Shown: one piece after another, positions 11,411 through 21,830 of the stretch
Layout: each line of letters starts with the position of its first letter
Position numbering within the stretch: the stretch's first letter is position 1
Assembly: GCA_947044405.1 (NCBI GenBank)
Contig: CAMRHE010000021.1
Location: 5,130,501 to 5,194,500, forward strand
Reading direction: 5' to 3'
From: Leptodactylus fallax
Taxonomy: Eukaryota; Chordata; Amphibia; Anura; Leptodactylidae
Length of the DNA: 64,000 nucleotides
Notes under the pieces: generated by a model
What the model saw: only the letters and a program-made list of their open reading frames with translations
The model's database searches: none
What the model was told of the DNA's origin: nothing
Program-made: the position numbers and the translations under genes

Positions 11411-14240
11411 GCTGGGACTGTAAAACGCTGCAAAGGAGTCACAGGGGACACTAGTGAGTCAGTATATCAGAAACCAGAAAATAGTATACACCTGTATAAT
11501 GACATTAGTCATTAAATAGGCTCTGTCGTTTCCACAAACCTTTCATAAATAAGTAGTAGAGGCAATTATAAGAAACACTTATCAGCCCTTTTCTGCTTTT
11601 ATCAGGTTGTTCTTCCCTCTGCTATATTGCCTTTCAGGCAGAGGAGTGAGCAGGAAGTGCAGGAGATAAGAGAAGAAAGACAAACTTAGACTGATGCTGG
11701 AGCCAAATAGAAACAGTTATAACCAAAGCACTGTACTTACATCAGTATAGGTCACTAATTCTCTCTCTTGCATATTCCTATGGCTGCTTCTAGCAACTAG
11801 TCTCCACCTAACAGCATAGAGAGAACAACAAATTTCAGATATAAGATTCAGAGCGGAAAACTGTGAAAGACTGCAGAATCTAAGTCATATAATGTCCAGA
11901 TATAGTGATACTTCTCATGAATACACACACAAGAGCTTATCCTTGAAATGAAATGACAGATACATTTTAACTCCTGCTACACTGCAAACCATTATACTTT
12001 GTGGGAAAACCCTTTAATATGTTTTATTCTTTAGCTTTCTAAAAGCCTGCAATGTTCTAAATAGTATTTATGAATATCAGTCAGTGACCAGTCAGGAGTT
12101 TGCTCATTGTGCTTCTCAGACATACCAGAAAAGGTTTATGCCTGATGTTGAATGATCATATGCGATCACTAGTATTGTACTGTACCAGGAACAAGAAATG
12201 TCCAAGACAGAAGTTACACAGTGCAACCCAGCACTTTAGGTCCTTGTGGTTCAGAGTGATAGCTAATGAATCAATAATCATGCATTTACTTGTACACTTC
12301 TGCCCAACCTTTGACTACCAATCTCTAATATACCTACTCATAATACATACTCCCCATTTTACTACACGCTACACTCTACATGTGCAGGGCCAGCTGGTCA
12401 ACTTACTATGGGTAGTGTTCCTTGACTTTTGCAGGACCTCTCCTGGTTCCACTGCTCACCTCTCTACATTGATACTGTAGGCACCTGTCACCAGTGTACT
12501 GTAAAGGACATCTACTCTTATCTCAACTCTGCCATCCAAAACTACAGCTAAGTGCCCATGAACACTCCTATATTTTGATGGTTATGAGTCCATATTGTAC
12601 CGTGGTGTGTAATGACTTTATACAGAGACGCTATGATGCCATATATTTCTCACAAATTGATACATAATCCGTAAAGAAATATTGTGGCATATTTGGAGTA
12701 GCATTGTCTCTATAGTGGAATACAGCACTGTATAGGGCCACTGCACGGTGTAACACCTATGGTTCCATAATACCAAAAGGCTTGCTACTGTTTCCATTAA
12801 TATCAGAGGTCAGTTTTTCATGGCAATATGAATCTTGTATCAAAATTTTCCCAGAGAATGAAAAGAGTCTTACCTCAAAATCAGCTGCAAAAAAGAAGTG
12901 TCCTGATTGATTTTGCCCACATTCTGTAGGTGCTTCAGCTGCAGAACTCATGGCGCAAGACATTCTGCTGATTAACCCCATTTTATCTGAGGCAGATTAG
13001 CGTGTAAAAGCCACAGCCGAAAGCCATGGCCAGAAAGTGGAGTAGAATCTGAGGCAGACTGCCTCTAATTCCTCTTCATTTTCTCCATGTAAACCTGGCC
13101 TTATTTCTCATCATCAACCAATCATAATTCAGGTTTTATTTCCTAAATCACACTGTAATGTCTATTACTGGTGGTAACTGGATACTACGTGGCCCATATT
13201 TATCATAGATAATATAGTTAACTAAGGCTCCTTGTTTTCCTGCGTACTGATCCACCAAACCAAACAGCAACAAAATGACTCAATATAATTATAAATATGC
13301 GTGGATCCCTTTAATTCCACATAGATCACCTTATGAAGGGCAGTATATACTATAAAATAAAAGTATGGGATGTGGGCTGCCAATTAGCATGTAAAATAGC
13401 GCTAACTCTTCTCCCAAAAAGCAGATCAGCAACTTTAGCTCATCATTTTGCAGCTGAATGACATGCAAAAGACTGGTTTAAAGGCACAGCACTATTAAAG
13501 CAGCATGTGCCTTTATTTATCCCTCCCATTATCTCCCTGCTTTGTTCTCATCTCACCCTTACGCATGATCCTTCACTTGTATTTTGATTTATTAATTAGC
13601 TGCTTAATTACCACAACAAGTTGCCTTTCATTCTAGCAGATGGTAAAATGGAATCATGTCTCAGATCACGGTTAAAAGAGAAAAAAATAATAAAAGCATG
13701 TAGCAGACTTCATACACACTCAGCAGAGTTTATTAAGTACGTAATAATAAGCATGTGATTGAGAACACTAAGCAGTTTTTTTTTCTTCTGTAATCCCCAG
13801 TCAGCAGGAATATTCCTTTGTTTTCTGCGTCTCTTCTTGTTTATGTTACAATTTATCCTTAAACACTTAGGGGAAGAAGCTGGAATAAAGAAAAAAAAGG
13901 TTCTTGTATGACAATGACTCCGAAAGGAGGAAAAACAAAAACAATTTGCATGTTTTTTGCTGCTTTGTAAAGTATTATTGAGCCATCATCAGAAATACAG
14001 GTATTAAAACCCTATACAGGCAAATGGTGAGCACCCCCAAAGTCACAATTGTATCCATCAACCTCCATCTTTGGTTGGAACCTGAAATGAGGGGGGTAAT
14101 GTGATGTCCCTGCCACTCCAAAGGTTCATACCAAATATTTAATGGGTAAAAGGAAGAGAAGGATTTACTCATGTGAACTGAATGGCATCATGATGGGAAC
14201 AAGGTTTACACCTCTCTGCCTATTAAATAGAACCCTTTAA
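11411..14240. other. Intergenic, mixed single-copy and old repeat DNA
   Basis: No coding frame is convincing. Around 12000-12015 the sequence GGGAAAACCCTTTAA resembles the right end of another TTAA element whose left end I could not fix. Bases 12580-13100 contain repeat-like text. Bases 13540-13900 look single-copy and are listed separately as a candidate conserved element. Confidence 0.5.
13555..13690. promoter_or_regulatory. Candidate conserved non-coding element
   Basis: The segment has clustered homeodomain-type cores (TTAATTAGCTGCTTAATTA at 13592-13610) and a CAGATG E-box at 13637-13642, in DNA without repeat hallmarks. The call rests on motif density and texture only; conservation was not tested. 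Confidence 0.25.
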
Positions 14241-14510
14241 AGGGAGTCTACCAACACCAAAATCACTTCTAAGCCACATATACAGTCATATGAAAAAGTT
14301 TGGGCACCCCTATTAATCTTAATCATTTTTAGTTCTAAATATTTGGGCGTTTGCAACAGCCATTTCAATTTGATATATCTAATAACTGATGGACACAGTA
14401 ATATTTCAGGATTGAAATGAGGTTTATTGTACTAACAGAAAATGTGCAATATGCATTAAACCAAAATTTGACCGGTGCAAAAGTATGGGCACCTCAACAG
14501 AACAGTGACA

Positions 14511-15520
14511 TTAATATTTAGTAGATCCTCCTTTTGCAAAAATAACAGCCTCTAGTCGCTTCCTGTAGCTTTTAATCAGTTCCTGGATCCTGGATGAAGG
14601 TATTTTTGACCATTCCTCTTTACAAAACAATTCCAGTTCAGTTAAGTTTGATGGTCGCCGAGCATGGACAGCCCGCTTCAAATTATCCCACAGATGTTCA
14701 ATGATATTCAGGTCTGGGGACTGGGATGGCCATTCCAGAACATTGTAATTGTTCCTCTGCATGAATGCCTGAGTAGATTTGGATCATTGTCTTGCTGAAA
14801 TATCCATCCCCGGCGTAACTTCAAATTCGTCACTGATTCTTGTCCATTATTCTCAAGAATCTGCTGATACTGAGTTGAATCCATGCGACCCTCAACTTTA
14901 ACAAGATTCCCGGTGCCGGCATTGGCCACACAGCCCCAAAGCATGATGGAACCTCCACCAAATTTTACAGTGGGTAGCAAGTGTTTTTCTTGGAATGCTG
15001 TGTTTTTTGGACGCCATGCATAACGCCTTTTTGTATGACCAAACAACTCAATCTTTGTTTCATCAGTCCACAGGACCTTCTTCCAAAATGAAGCTGGCTT
15101 GTCCAAATGTGCTTTTGCATACCTCAGGCGACTCTGTTTGTGGCGTGCTTTCAGAAACGGCTTCTTTTGCATCACTCTCCCATACAGCTTCTCCTTGTGC
15201 AAAGTGTGCTGTATTGTTGACCGATGCACAGTGACACCATCTGCAGCAAGATGATGCTGCAGCTCTTTGGAGGTGGTCTGTGGATTGTCCTTGACTGTTC
15301 TCACCATTCTTCTTCTCTGCCTTTCTGATATTTTTCTTGGCCTGCCGCTTCTGGGCTTAGCAAGAACTGTCCCTGTGGTCTTCCATTTCCTTACTATGTT
15401 CCTCACAGTGGAAACTCACAGGTTAAATCTCTGAGACAACTTTTTGTATCCTTCCCCTGAACAACTATGTTGAACAATCTTTGTTTTCAGATCATTTGAG
15501 AGTTGTTTTGAGGAGCCCAT
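14511..15520 (-). pseudogene. Tc1 transposase pseudogene (copy C)
   Basis: The coding region runs from the ATG at 15520 (MGSSKQLSNDLK) to the stop at 14511. Adding back the 13 missing bases gives 341 codons including the stop, the normal size of a Tc1 transposase. Two lesions inactivate it. The first is a TGA at 15418-15416, codon 35, where copy B has a serine codon. The second is the 13-base deletion, which shifts the frame just after the second catalytic D in QQDNDP. The paired helix-turn-helix region with the RSGRPRKI segment, [10 protein letters not shown] (first D) and NIIEHLWDNLK (catalytic E) are intact. With so few lesions it is a recent fossil. Termination leaves only a 34-residue peptide from the normal start. 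Confidence 0.95.
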
Positions 15521-15574
15521 GATGCCACTCTTCAGAGGAGAATCAAATAGGAGAACAACTTGCAATTGGCCACC

Positions 15575-15581
15575 TTAAATA
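15575..15581 (-). promoter_or_regulatory. TATA-like box of Tc1 copy C
   Basis: TATTTAA on the minus strand lies about 55 bases upstream of the transposase ATG at 15520. Assigned by position; absent from copy B because of its deletion. Confidence 0.35.
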
Positions 15582-16164
15582 CCTTTTCTCATGATTGGAT
15601 ACACCTGGCTATGAAGTTCAAAGCTCAGTGAGGTTACAAAACCAATTTTGTGCTTCAGTAAGTCAGTAAAAAGTAGTTAAGAGTATTCAAATCAATAAAA
15701 TGATAAGGGTACCCAAATTTTTGCACCGGTCAAATTTTGGTTTAATGCATATTGCACATTTTTTGTTAGTACAATAAACCTCATTTCAATCCTGAAATAT
15801 TACTGTGTGCATCAGTTATTAGATATATCAAATTGAAATGGCTGTTGCAAACACCCAAATATTTAGAACTAAAAATGATTAAGATTAATAGGGGTGCCCA
15901 AACTTTTTCATATGACTGTATGTTGCTTTAGTGGAGGTTCCTCACATTTCTTTTGTGTGCTATTTTACTGCTGATAAAATCAACTTTTAATCCATATGCA
16001 AATGAGCTATTCAGTGCACCTGGGGCATAGCTGTGTCTACCTGAGCACATGCTTGTGCCAATGGTCAGTGCACATTAACACCATTCAATTTATATGATAG
16101 GTGGCAGCGCTGGGTGGAGACCACAAGCAAAAACAGGTGCTCAGGTAGACATGGCCATGCCTCA

Positions 16165-16339
16165 TTTGTTTTGTTGCGGTTTATTGAGCCAAAGCTAGAA
16201 ATAGATTGAGCAGAAGGGAGAAGTGTAAATGCTCCCTAGATATTTCCCATTTCTTCTGTGGCAATTACTAGGTTTGGCTCAAAAAAACGCAGTGAAATCT
16301 GCAACAAAAAAGCAGCGTTTCCGCAACGTGGGGCCTTAT
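16165..16339. repeat. Palindromic MITE P2
   Basis: Related to the repeats at 5562-5784 and 33961-34168. The right arm with GCGTTTCCGCAACGTGGGGC is intact, whereas the left arm has lost its outer end. It shares the mirrored GAGCCAAA and TTTGGCTCAAA centre. Confidence 0.7.
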
Positions 16340-16529
16340 CCTAGAAGTTGATTTTCTCAGCAGCATGATTGCACTTTGACACAAAAAGGTATGATTATTT
16401 GCCACTAACCTCCCCTACAACAGCATATAGGTGACTTAGAGATGATTTTTTTGGTGGTAGTTGACCACAAGTGAGTCTGGCCCTTTTGTTTCTTTGAGCC
16501 CCTGACAGAACTACAACCTGTACTTCTTG

Positions 16530-17076
16530 CTAAGAGAACAATTTTAACTGAATCGCTTCCTCCTGGGTTAAACAGGTGACATTTAATGGAGAGTTAACAT
16601 TACCCCTAATCATGTTGCTGGCCATTGAATTTTCTTGTGTAAACACCGTAGAGAAGAAGGCATTTAATAGTTGTGCTTTTTCCTCATCCTCCTCCACCAT
16701 TACACCCAGAATATTTTTGAGAGGGCCCACATTGTCAGTTTTTATTCTCTTGTTATTTATGTAATTGAAGAATACTTTTGGATTTTTTTTTACTTGCCTT
16801 GGCAATTTTTCTCTCAGCCTCAATCTTTGCCTCCTTTATTTGTCTTTTACACAATTTATTTTTCTCTTTATAGTTGTTTAATGCTGTGTCACTAGTTTCT
16901 TTTTTTAGCACTTTAAATGCTTCCTTTTTATCCCTCATTGTACTCCTTACCGTTTTAGTTAGCCATATTGGTTTTCTATGATGTCTGGCCCGCTTATTCC
17001 CATAAGGGATATGTTTTTTAGTGGTCCTATTTAGAAGGCTTTTGAAAATGTCCCATTTTGTTTGTGTTCCGGTCAC
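16530..17076 (-). pseudogene. LINE ORF2 linker between endonuclease and RT
   Basis: Two overlapping minus-strand frames give the segment usually found between the endonuclease and reverse transcriptase of CR1-type ORF2. One contains KPIWLTKTVRSTMRDKKEAF followed by a lysine-rich stretch, the other VFFNYINNKRIKTDN, LLNAFFSTVFTQEN and CLTQEEAIQL. The frame shifts near 16770. The reading ends where the RT fingers should begin, so no catalytic RT motif is present. Confidence 0.75.
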
Positions 17077-17091
17077 GTTGAGGACATTGTC

Positions 17092-17810
17092 TCAGTTTAT
17101 GCTGCTAATCTCCTCTCTCAGCTGGTTAAAATTGGCCTTCCTGAAGTTTAGTGTTTTTGTTCCCCCTCTACTGAACATTTTTTTAGTGTGTACAAGAAAA
17201 CTTATTATGTTATGGTCACTATTATCAAGATGACCCCCAACCTCCATTTTTGACAATGTGTCAGGTTCATTTGTTAAAATTAGGTCTAAAAGTGCCTCGC
17301 CTCTTGTTGGGTCCTGCACTAGTTGCGATAGGTAATTGTCTTTTATTACTGACAAAAACCTGTTCCCTTTGTTGGACCTGCAGGTTTCTGCCTCCCAGTT
17401 GATATCTGGGTAGTTGAAATTCCCCATAATAATGACTTTATTGTGCTTTGTGGCCTCATCTATTTGTTTTATTAGTACATTTTCAGCTTCTTCCATTATA
17501 TTTGGAGATTTATAACAATTTCCACCCATAAGGACTCCACATATTCATTTTCCTCCCAGATGTCCTCACGCAGAACTGGCTTAAGGCAGGATTTTACGTA
17601 TAATCAAACCCCTCCCCCTTTCCTATTGGTATGCTCCTTTCTAAACATACTGTACACCTGTATATTTACAGCCCAGTCATAGCTAGAGTCCAGCCATGTC
17701 TCACTTATCCCCACCATGTCATATTTCTCATTCAACACTATCACTTCCAGTTCCTACATCTTGTTAGTGAGACTTCTGGCATTAGTATACATACATTTCA
17801 AGGATTTATC
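17092..17810 (-). pseudogene. LINE ORF2 APE-type endonuclease, degenerate
   Basis: The intact domain nicks genomic DNA to start target-primed reverse transcription. Reading the minus strand downstream from about 17810, the motifs NARSLTNKM, GISETWLDSS (catalytic E, 17694-17705), RKGGGV, the GDFN-type block, TRGEALLDLILTN and SDHN (17209-17220) occur in the expected order. The GDFN motif reads MGNFNYPDINW, so the catalytic aspartate is asparagine in this copy. Frame changes occur near 17600 and 17520, and a stop falls inside the NKM-ELE segment. The last 145 codons (17529-17092) are open. Confidence 0.85.
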
Positions 17811-17943
17811 ATTATCCCTACTCTTCCACTGCCTACTGACTGTTTTAACCCCACCCCCCCACCATCCCCAGTTACATTATTTAGCCCTCTTTCCATTTCT
17901 ACACTATCATTCCCTCTACATCTGTTACCCTCCCCCCCAGTCC

Positions 17944-18360
17944 CTAGTTTAAACACTCCTCCAACTGTCTAGCCATCTTCTCCCCCAGCACAGCTGCACC
18001 CTCCCCATTGAGATGCAGCCCATCCCTACCATAGAACCTGTAGTCCACAGCAAAGTCGGCCCAGTTCTCCAGGAACCCAAACCCCTCCTTCCTACACCAG
18101 CTCTTGAGCCACTTGTTTACCTCCCTAATCTCCCGCTGCCTTTCCTGTGTGGCTCGCGGTACAGGTAGTATTTCTGAAAATACTACCTTGGAGGTCCTTG
18201 CCTTCAGCTTTCTCCCTAGATCCCTGAAATCATTTTTTAAGGACCTTCCACCTACCACTAGCTTTGTCATTTGTGCCAACGTGCACTATGACCACTGGGT
18301 CCACATCAGCCCCACCCAGTAATCTATCAACCCGATCCGCGATGTGTCGAACTTGATATA
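17944..18360 (-). pseudogene. LINE ORF1 esterase domain, C-terminal part
   Basis: The minus strand reads RHIADRVDRLLGGADVDPVV, then IVHVGTND, the block around the catalytic-site GTND of SGNH-type esterases. A one-base change in an A run near 18237 shifts to the frame carrying NDFRDLGRKLKARTSKVVFS, and later GRDGLHLNGEG, the block that supplies the catalytic aspartate and histidine. It ends at 17944. The N-terminal half, with the expected GDS nucleophile block, is not in the window; the pogo-like MITE abuts this end. Confidence 0.8.
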
Positions 18361-18373
18361 TAAATGCCGTATA

Positions 18374-18793
18374 CAGTAATACCTCGTACATTCGCAAGAT
18401 TAGGTTCCAGAGCGGGTCGCAGATTGCGAGGAATCACGAATGTTTGGTACAAGCGCTTAGAAGCGCTTACAATGCCGGTTTCTAAAGTTTAACCCCTAAA
18501 TATCAATAAACTTTACCCTACGTACTGACAGATACAGTACATTACAGACTGTATATTAATACATTAATTAATTAATTCATTAATTTTTCTTATACACTCA
18601 CAGTAAAATGAAACCAATCACCGGGTACGTAATGAACGGGATGCTACTACCCAATAGTGAAGTTTTTTTTTTTTTTTTTTTTAACTTCGCAGATCTGTGA
18701 AAAAACAGAAAAATCTATATATGTTAGGTTCCAATAAAAATATCGCGAATCTGTGAATTTGCTAATTCGGATACGCGAGTGTACGAGGTAGTA
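18374..18793. mobile_element. pogo/Tigger-like MITE
   Basis: The left end CAGTAATACCTCGTACATTCGC is mirrored by GCGAGTGTACGAGGTA at the right. The CAGTA-TACCTCG terminus and the neighbouring TA fit the Tigger branch of Tc1/mariner. The right-most few bases have decayed, so the end is approximate. The interior is AT-rich with a T run (18664-18682) and codes for nothing. Confidence 0.75.
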
Positions 18794-18950
18794 TATATAT
18801 TTTTTTTTTATGGTAAGGATTTCTTCACATGATTGTTTTGTGATTTCTACAGCACCAAAAATAGGATTAGATCCTGTCAGAGAAAAGTGTGGGACTCCAT
18901 GCATCAATGTTCAGGGCGTATAGCAATACTATACTCCATATGATGGAGCC

Positions 18951-19249
18951 TTAGGCCTTATTCACATGACATTTTTGACTGATTGACAGACATTTAAGCA
19001 TCTGTTGTGCTTTCATTTCGTTTTTCAATTTTTGATGGCTTAGTGATCCACTCTTAACAGACATAACATAGACGGAAAAAAAAAACGGATCCATTGATTT
19101 CTACCAGGTCTGTGTGTCCATGAAAGCTGTGAAAATGGCCCGTAAAAAAAATGAATGTTTGAATAGATCTAAACTGTCATGTGACGGCTGTTACAAAAAC
19201 GGCCATTACACACGTCCATTTTGCACTGCCATGTGAATAAGGTCTTAGG
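18951..19249. repeat. Palindromic MITE-like repeat
   Basis: The left arm TTAGGCCTTATTCACATGAC is mirrored by GCCATGTGAATAAGGTCTTAGG at the right. The centre has weaker inverted blocks around AAAACGGATCC. Its right end shares TTAGGC with the start of the next palindrome. Confidence 0.75.
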
Positions 19250-19499
19250 CTATATTGACATAACTGAGCCATGTCTCATCTTGTTAACAAATTAATGTGT
19301 GATCAGATTTTTTTCACTGACCCATCACCTCAGTGGTCTAATCAGGTCTGTGAAAACGCACCCCAGGGCCGGTTTTAGACAAAGTGGGGCCCTGGGCAAA
19401 ATTAAAAACGGGGCCCCAAATGCTGTTATGCAGACAACACCATCGTCTTCCAGTGGCAACCCCTATAATAACGCCTCCTTTCTGCCAACAAAAAAGTAA

Positions 19500-20035
19500 T
19501 AACAAACCCCATTTTACCACACACAATTCAAATGAGCACCTTTGTACCCCCTAATAGATTTTTGCATCCAGTCATCAGTTATTATAGCGCCTCCTTATAA
19601 ATAATAGTCTCTGCTTATAAATAATATTACACCTTTATCAGTAATAGCGCCCTTATAAATGATAAATAGTGCCCTGTATCAGTAATATTCCCCCTTATCA
19701 GTAACAGACACCCCGTAAAAATAATACTGCTCCCTCATAAATAATAGCCCCCTCATAAATAATAGTTACCCTTATAAATAATAGTCCCCATTATCACTAA
19801 TAGCCCCCTTTATAAATAAGCCCACTTAACAATTATACCCCCCTTATAAAAAGTTCCCCTCTTATAAATAATAGCTCCCCCCTTATAATGGATGCCTTAT
19901 ATATAATAGTTCCCCCCTTATAAATAATAGCCCATCTTATAAATAATAGTTCCCCCTTATAATAGCCCCCTCATACTTAAGTTTCCCAATTATATATAGT
20001 AACCCATCCTTATATATAATAGTTCTCTGTTATAC
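19500..20035. repeat. Tandem repeat, CCCTTATAAATAATAG-type unit
   Basis: Degenerate copies of a roughly 16-25 base unit built on CCCTTATAAATAATAGT recur through this half-kilobase with frequent indels. It is an old, diverged minisatellite inside the hAT-like element. Confidence 0.8.
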
Positions 20036-20345
20036 AGTGTTTAACTGAAGGGCCTTAGGCCCACCAGAGGATCTTGTTCTGGAGACCCACCCAAAAGCTT
20101 CCTGCTAATAGCCTACACCACGGCTCCTTCACTGAAGTGTTACATATGTGCTGACTATCTGGCGTTACTGAGTATGTTCCCAGTATAGTCAGCCCCTATA
20201 ATACTGTGCAGGCCCCAATAACTCCATGGCCAGCTCATGCACAGTACTGTATGGGGAATGGCACGGCCATGGAGCACTACATGTATGTGCAAGAATATAG
20301 TGAGGGAGCTGTGATGCAGACATACCACACAGGGCTACCAGCAGG

Positions 20346-21240
20346 AATTGTGAGCCCCCCCCCACAGTATAATGCTCCACATGGTATATAATGCTCCACA
20401 GTATAAAATGCTCTCCTGAGCCCTCCAGTTTCCCCACATGGTATATAATGCTCCACAGTGACCCCACACATTATAAAATGCTCCCCTGAGCCCCCCATAG
20501 TGGCCCCACATGGTATGTAAAGCTCCACACAGTATAATACTCCACAGTGGCCCACACAGTATACTACCCCTTAGTAGCCCCAGACAGTGCTATATGCTCC
20601 CCAGCAGCCCCACACAATATAATATGCTCCATACAGTATAATATGCACCCCACAATGCCCCCCATTATAATGCTCTACAATGGCCCCACAGATTATCATA
20701 TGCTCCCGAAAAGCCCCACACAATATAATACACTCCACAGTGGCCCCACACAGTATAACAGGCTCCCCACACTGTCCCTTCCCCCAGTATAAAGCTCCAC
20801 AGTGGCCCATAGTATAATATGCTCCCCAGAGGGCCCCCGCTAGTATTATGCTCCACAGTGCCCCCTCCAGTATTTTGCTCCACAGTGGCCCCAGGCAATT
20901 TATTATGCTCTCCAGAGCGTCCCCCCAGTATAATGTTCCACAGTAGGCCCCACGCACTATAATATGCTCCCCAGAGGGCCCCCTAGTATAATGCTCATTA
21001 GTCCCCACAGTGGCGCCACGCAATATAATATGCTCTGCTGATGGCCCCCCCAGAATAATGCACCACAGTGACCCCACTCAGTATAACATGCTCCAGAAAT
21101 GGCCTCCACACAGTATAATATACTGCCCAGAGAGGTTTCCCCAGTATAATACTCCACAGTGGCCCAAAACAGTATAATATGCTCTCCAGAGCCCCCCCCA
21201 GTATAATGCTCCACAGTGGCCCCGCACAGTATAATATACT
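20346..21240 (+). repeat. Minisatellite, forward block
   Basis: About thirty diverged units of the type GGCCCCACACAGTATAATAT followed by GCTCCACAGT or GCTCCCCAGA. Two half-unit variants alternate, giving a dimer of about 58-60 bases. Long open frames across the block are a by-product of a stop-poor repeat and are not genes. Confidence 0.85.
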
Positions 21241-21612
21241 GGGGGGCCCCTCTGGAGAGCATATTATACTGTGTGGGGAAACCGTGGAGCATTATACTGG
21301 GGGGGGGGCTCTGGAGAGCATATTATACTGTGTGGGGCCACTGTGGAGCATTATACTGGGGAGGGGGCCCTCTGTAGAACATGTTATATTCTGTGGGGCC
21401 TCTATGGAGTATTATAAAGTGGGGGGGCTCTGGAGAGCATGTTATATTCTGTGGGGCCACTTTGGAGCATTATACTGGGGGGCCCCTCTGGAGAGCATAT
21501 TATACTGTGTGGGGCCACTGTGGAGCATTATACTGGGGGGCCCCTCTGGAGAGCATATTATACTGTGTGGGGCCACTGTGGAGCATTATAGTGGGGGGCC
21601 CCTCTGGAGAGC
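21241..21612 (-). repeat. Minisatellite, inverted block with near-identical 58-60 bp dimers
   Basis: The same minisatellite continues in reverse complement. The CTGGAGAG motif recurs at about 21252, 21311, 21370, 21430, 21488, 21546 and 21604, a period of 58-60 bases. The last units are almost identical, indicating recent duplication. The array returns to forward orientation after 21612. Confidence 0.88.
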
Positions 21613-21830
21613 ATAATGCTCCAAAGTGGCCCCACATAATATAACATTATCCTCAGAGCCCCCCCCACATTATAATTTTCCACAGAGGCCCCACAGAATT
21701 TAACATGCTATCCAGAGGGCCCCTTCCCCAGTATAATACTCCACAGTGGCCCCACACAGTATAATATGCTATCCAGAGGGGCCCCCCAGTATAATGCTCC
21801 ACAGGGGCCCTACAGTGCTATTATTATATT
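21613..21830 (+). repeat. Minisatellite, distal forward block
   Basis: The array resumes the forward orientation (GTGGCCCCACA, ATAATGCTCCACAG) and ends near 21830. Confidence 0.8.

Larger units (their letters stand above)
14283..15918 (-). mobile_element. Tc1 element copy C
   Basis: This is a full-length-type relative of copy B in the same orientation, with the same CAGTCATATG termini, TA on both sides and long IR/DR inverted repeats. It keeps the 5' leader and N-terminal coding region deleted in B. It lacks 13 bases at 14782/14783, between two short TTGG repeats. It is inserted in the left arm of a TTAA palindrome, which dates it as younger than that element. Confidence 0.96.
14241..16470. 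mobile_element. TTAA-type palindromic element split by Tc1 copy C
   Basis: The left arm begins AGGGAGTCTACC after TTAA (14237-14240) and runs to 14282. It resumes at 15921 after Tc1 copy C. The mirrored right arm is at 16346-16470 (GACTTAGAGATGATTT, then GGTGGTAG), and both arms share a TTGATTTT-CTCAGCAG or TATCAGCAG core. A second palindrome (16165-16339) is also inserted. Terminal sequence and internal ATGCAAATGAGC and GTGCACC motifs tie it to the element at 63242-63640. Confidence 0.65.
16515..18370 (-). mobile_element. CR1-group LINE fragment lacking its 3' part
   Basis: On the minus strand this region encodes, in order, the end of an ORF1 esterase domain, an apurinic-type endonuclease domain and the linker to reverse transcriptase. 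An esterase in ORF1 next to an APE endonuclease is characteristic of CR1-group non-LTR retrotransposons. The reverse transcriptase and 3' UTR are absent: similarity stops near 16515, close to the TTAA palindrome. The upstream end stops next to a pogo-like MITE at 18374. Retention of the 5' half with loss of the 3' half is the reverse of ordinary 5' truncation. Confidence 0.85.

Noticed and set aside
18647..18907. 86-codon minus-strand frame next to the pogo-like MITE
   Set aside because: About half of it is the T-rich interior of the MITE read in reverse; the rest has no recognisable domain.
21241..21612. Regular 58-60 bp periodicity that could suggest a CRISPR array
   Set aside because: The whole unit is conserved with no constant-repeat/variable-spacer pattern, there are no cas genes, and the context is eukaryotic.
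20547..21644. Long frames (up to 168 codons) on both strands through the 20-22 kb region
   Set aside because: They follow the minisatellite period and encode repetitive Gly/Tyr/Trp/Ile- or Pro/Ser-rich strings; the repeat unit simply lacks stops.
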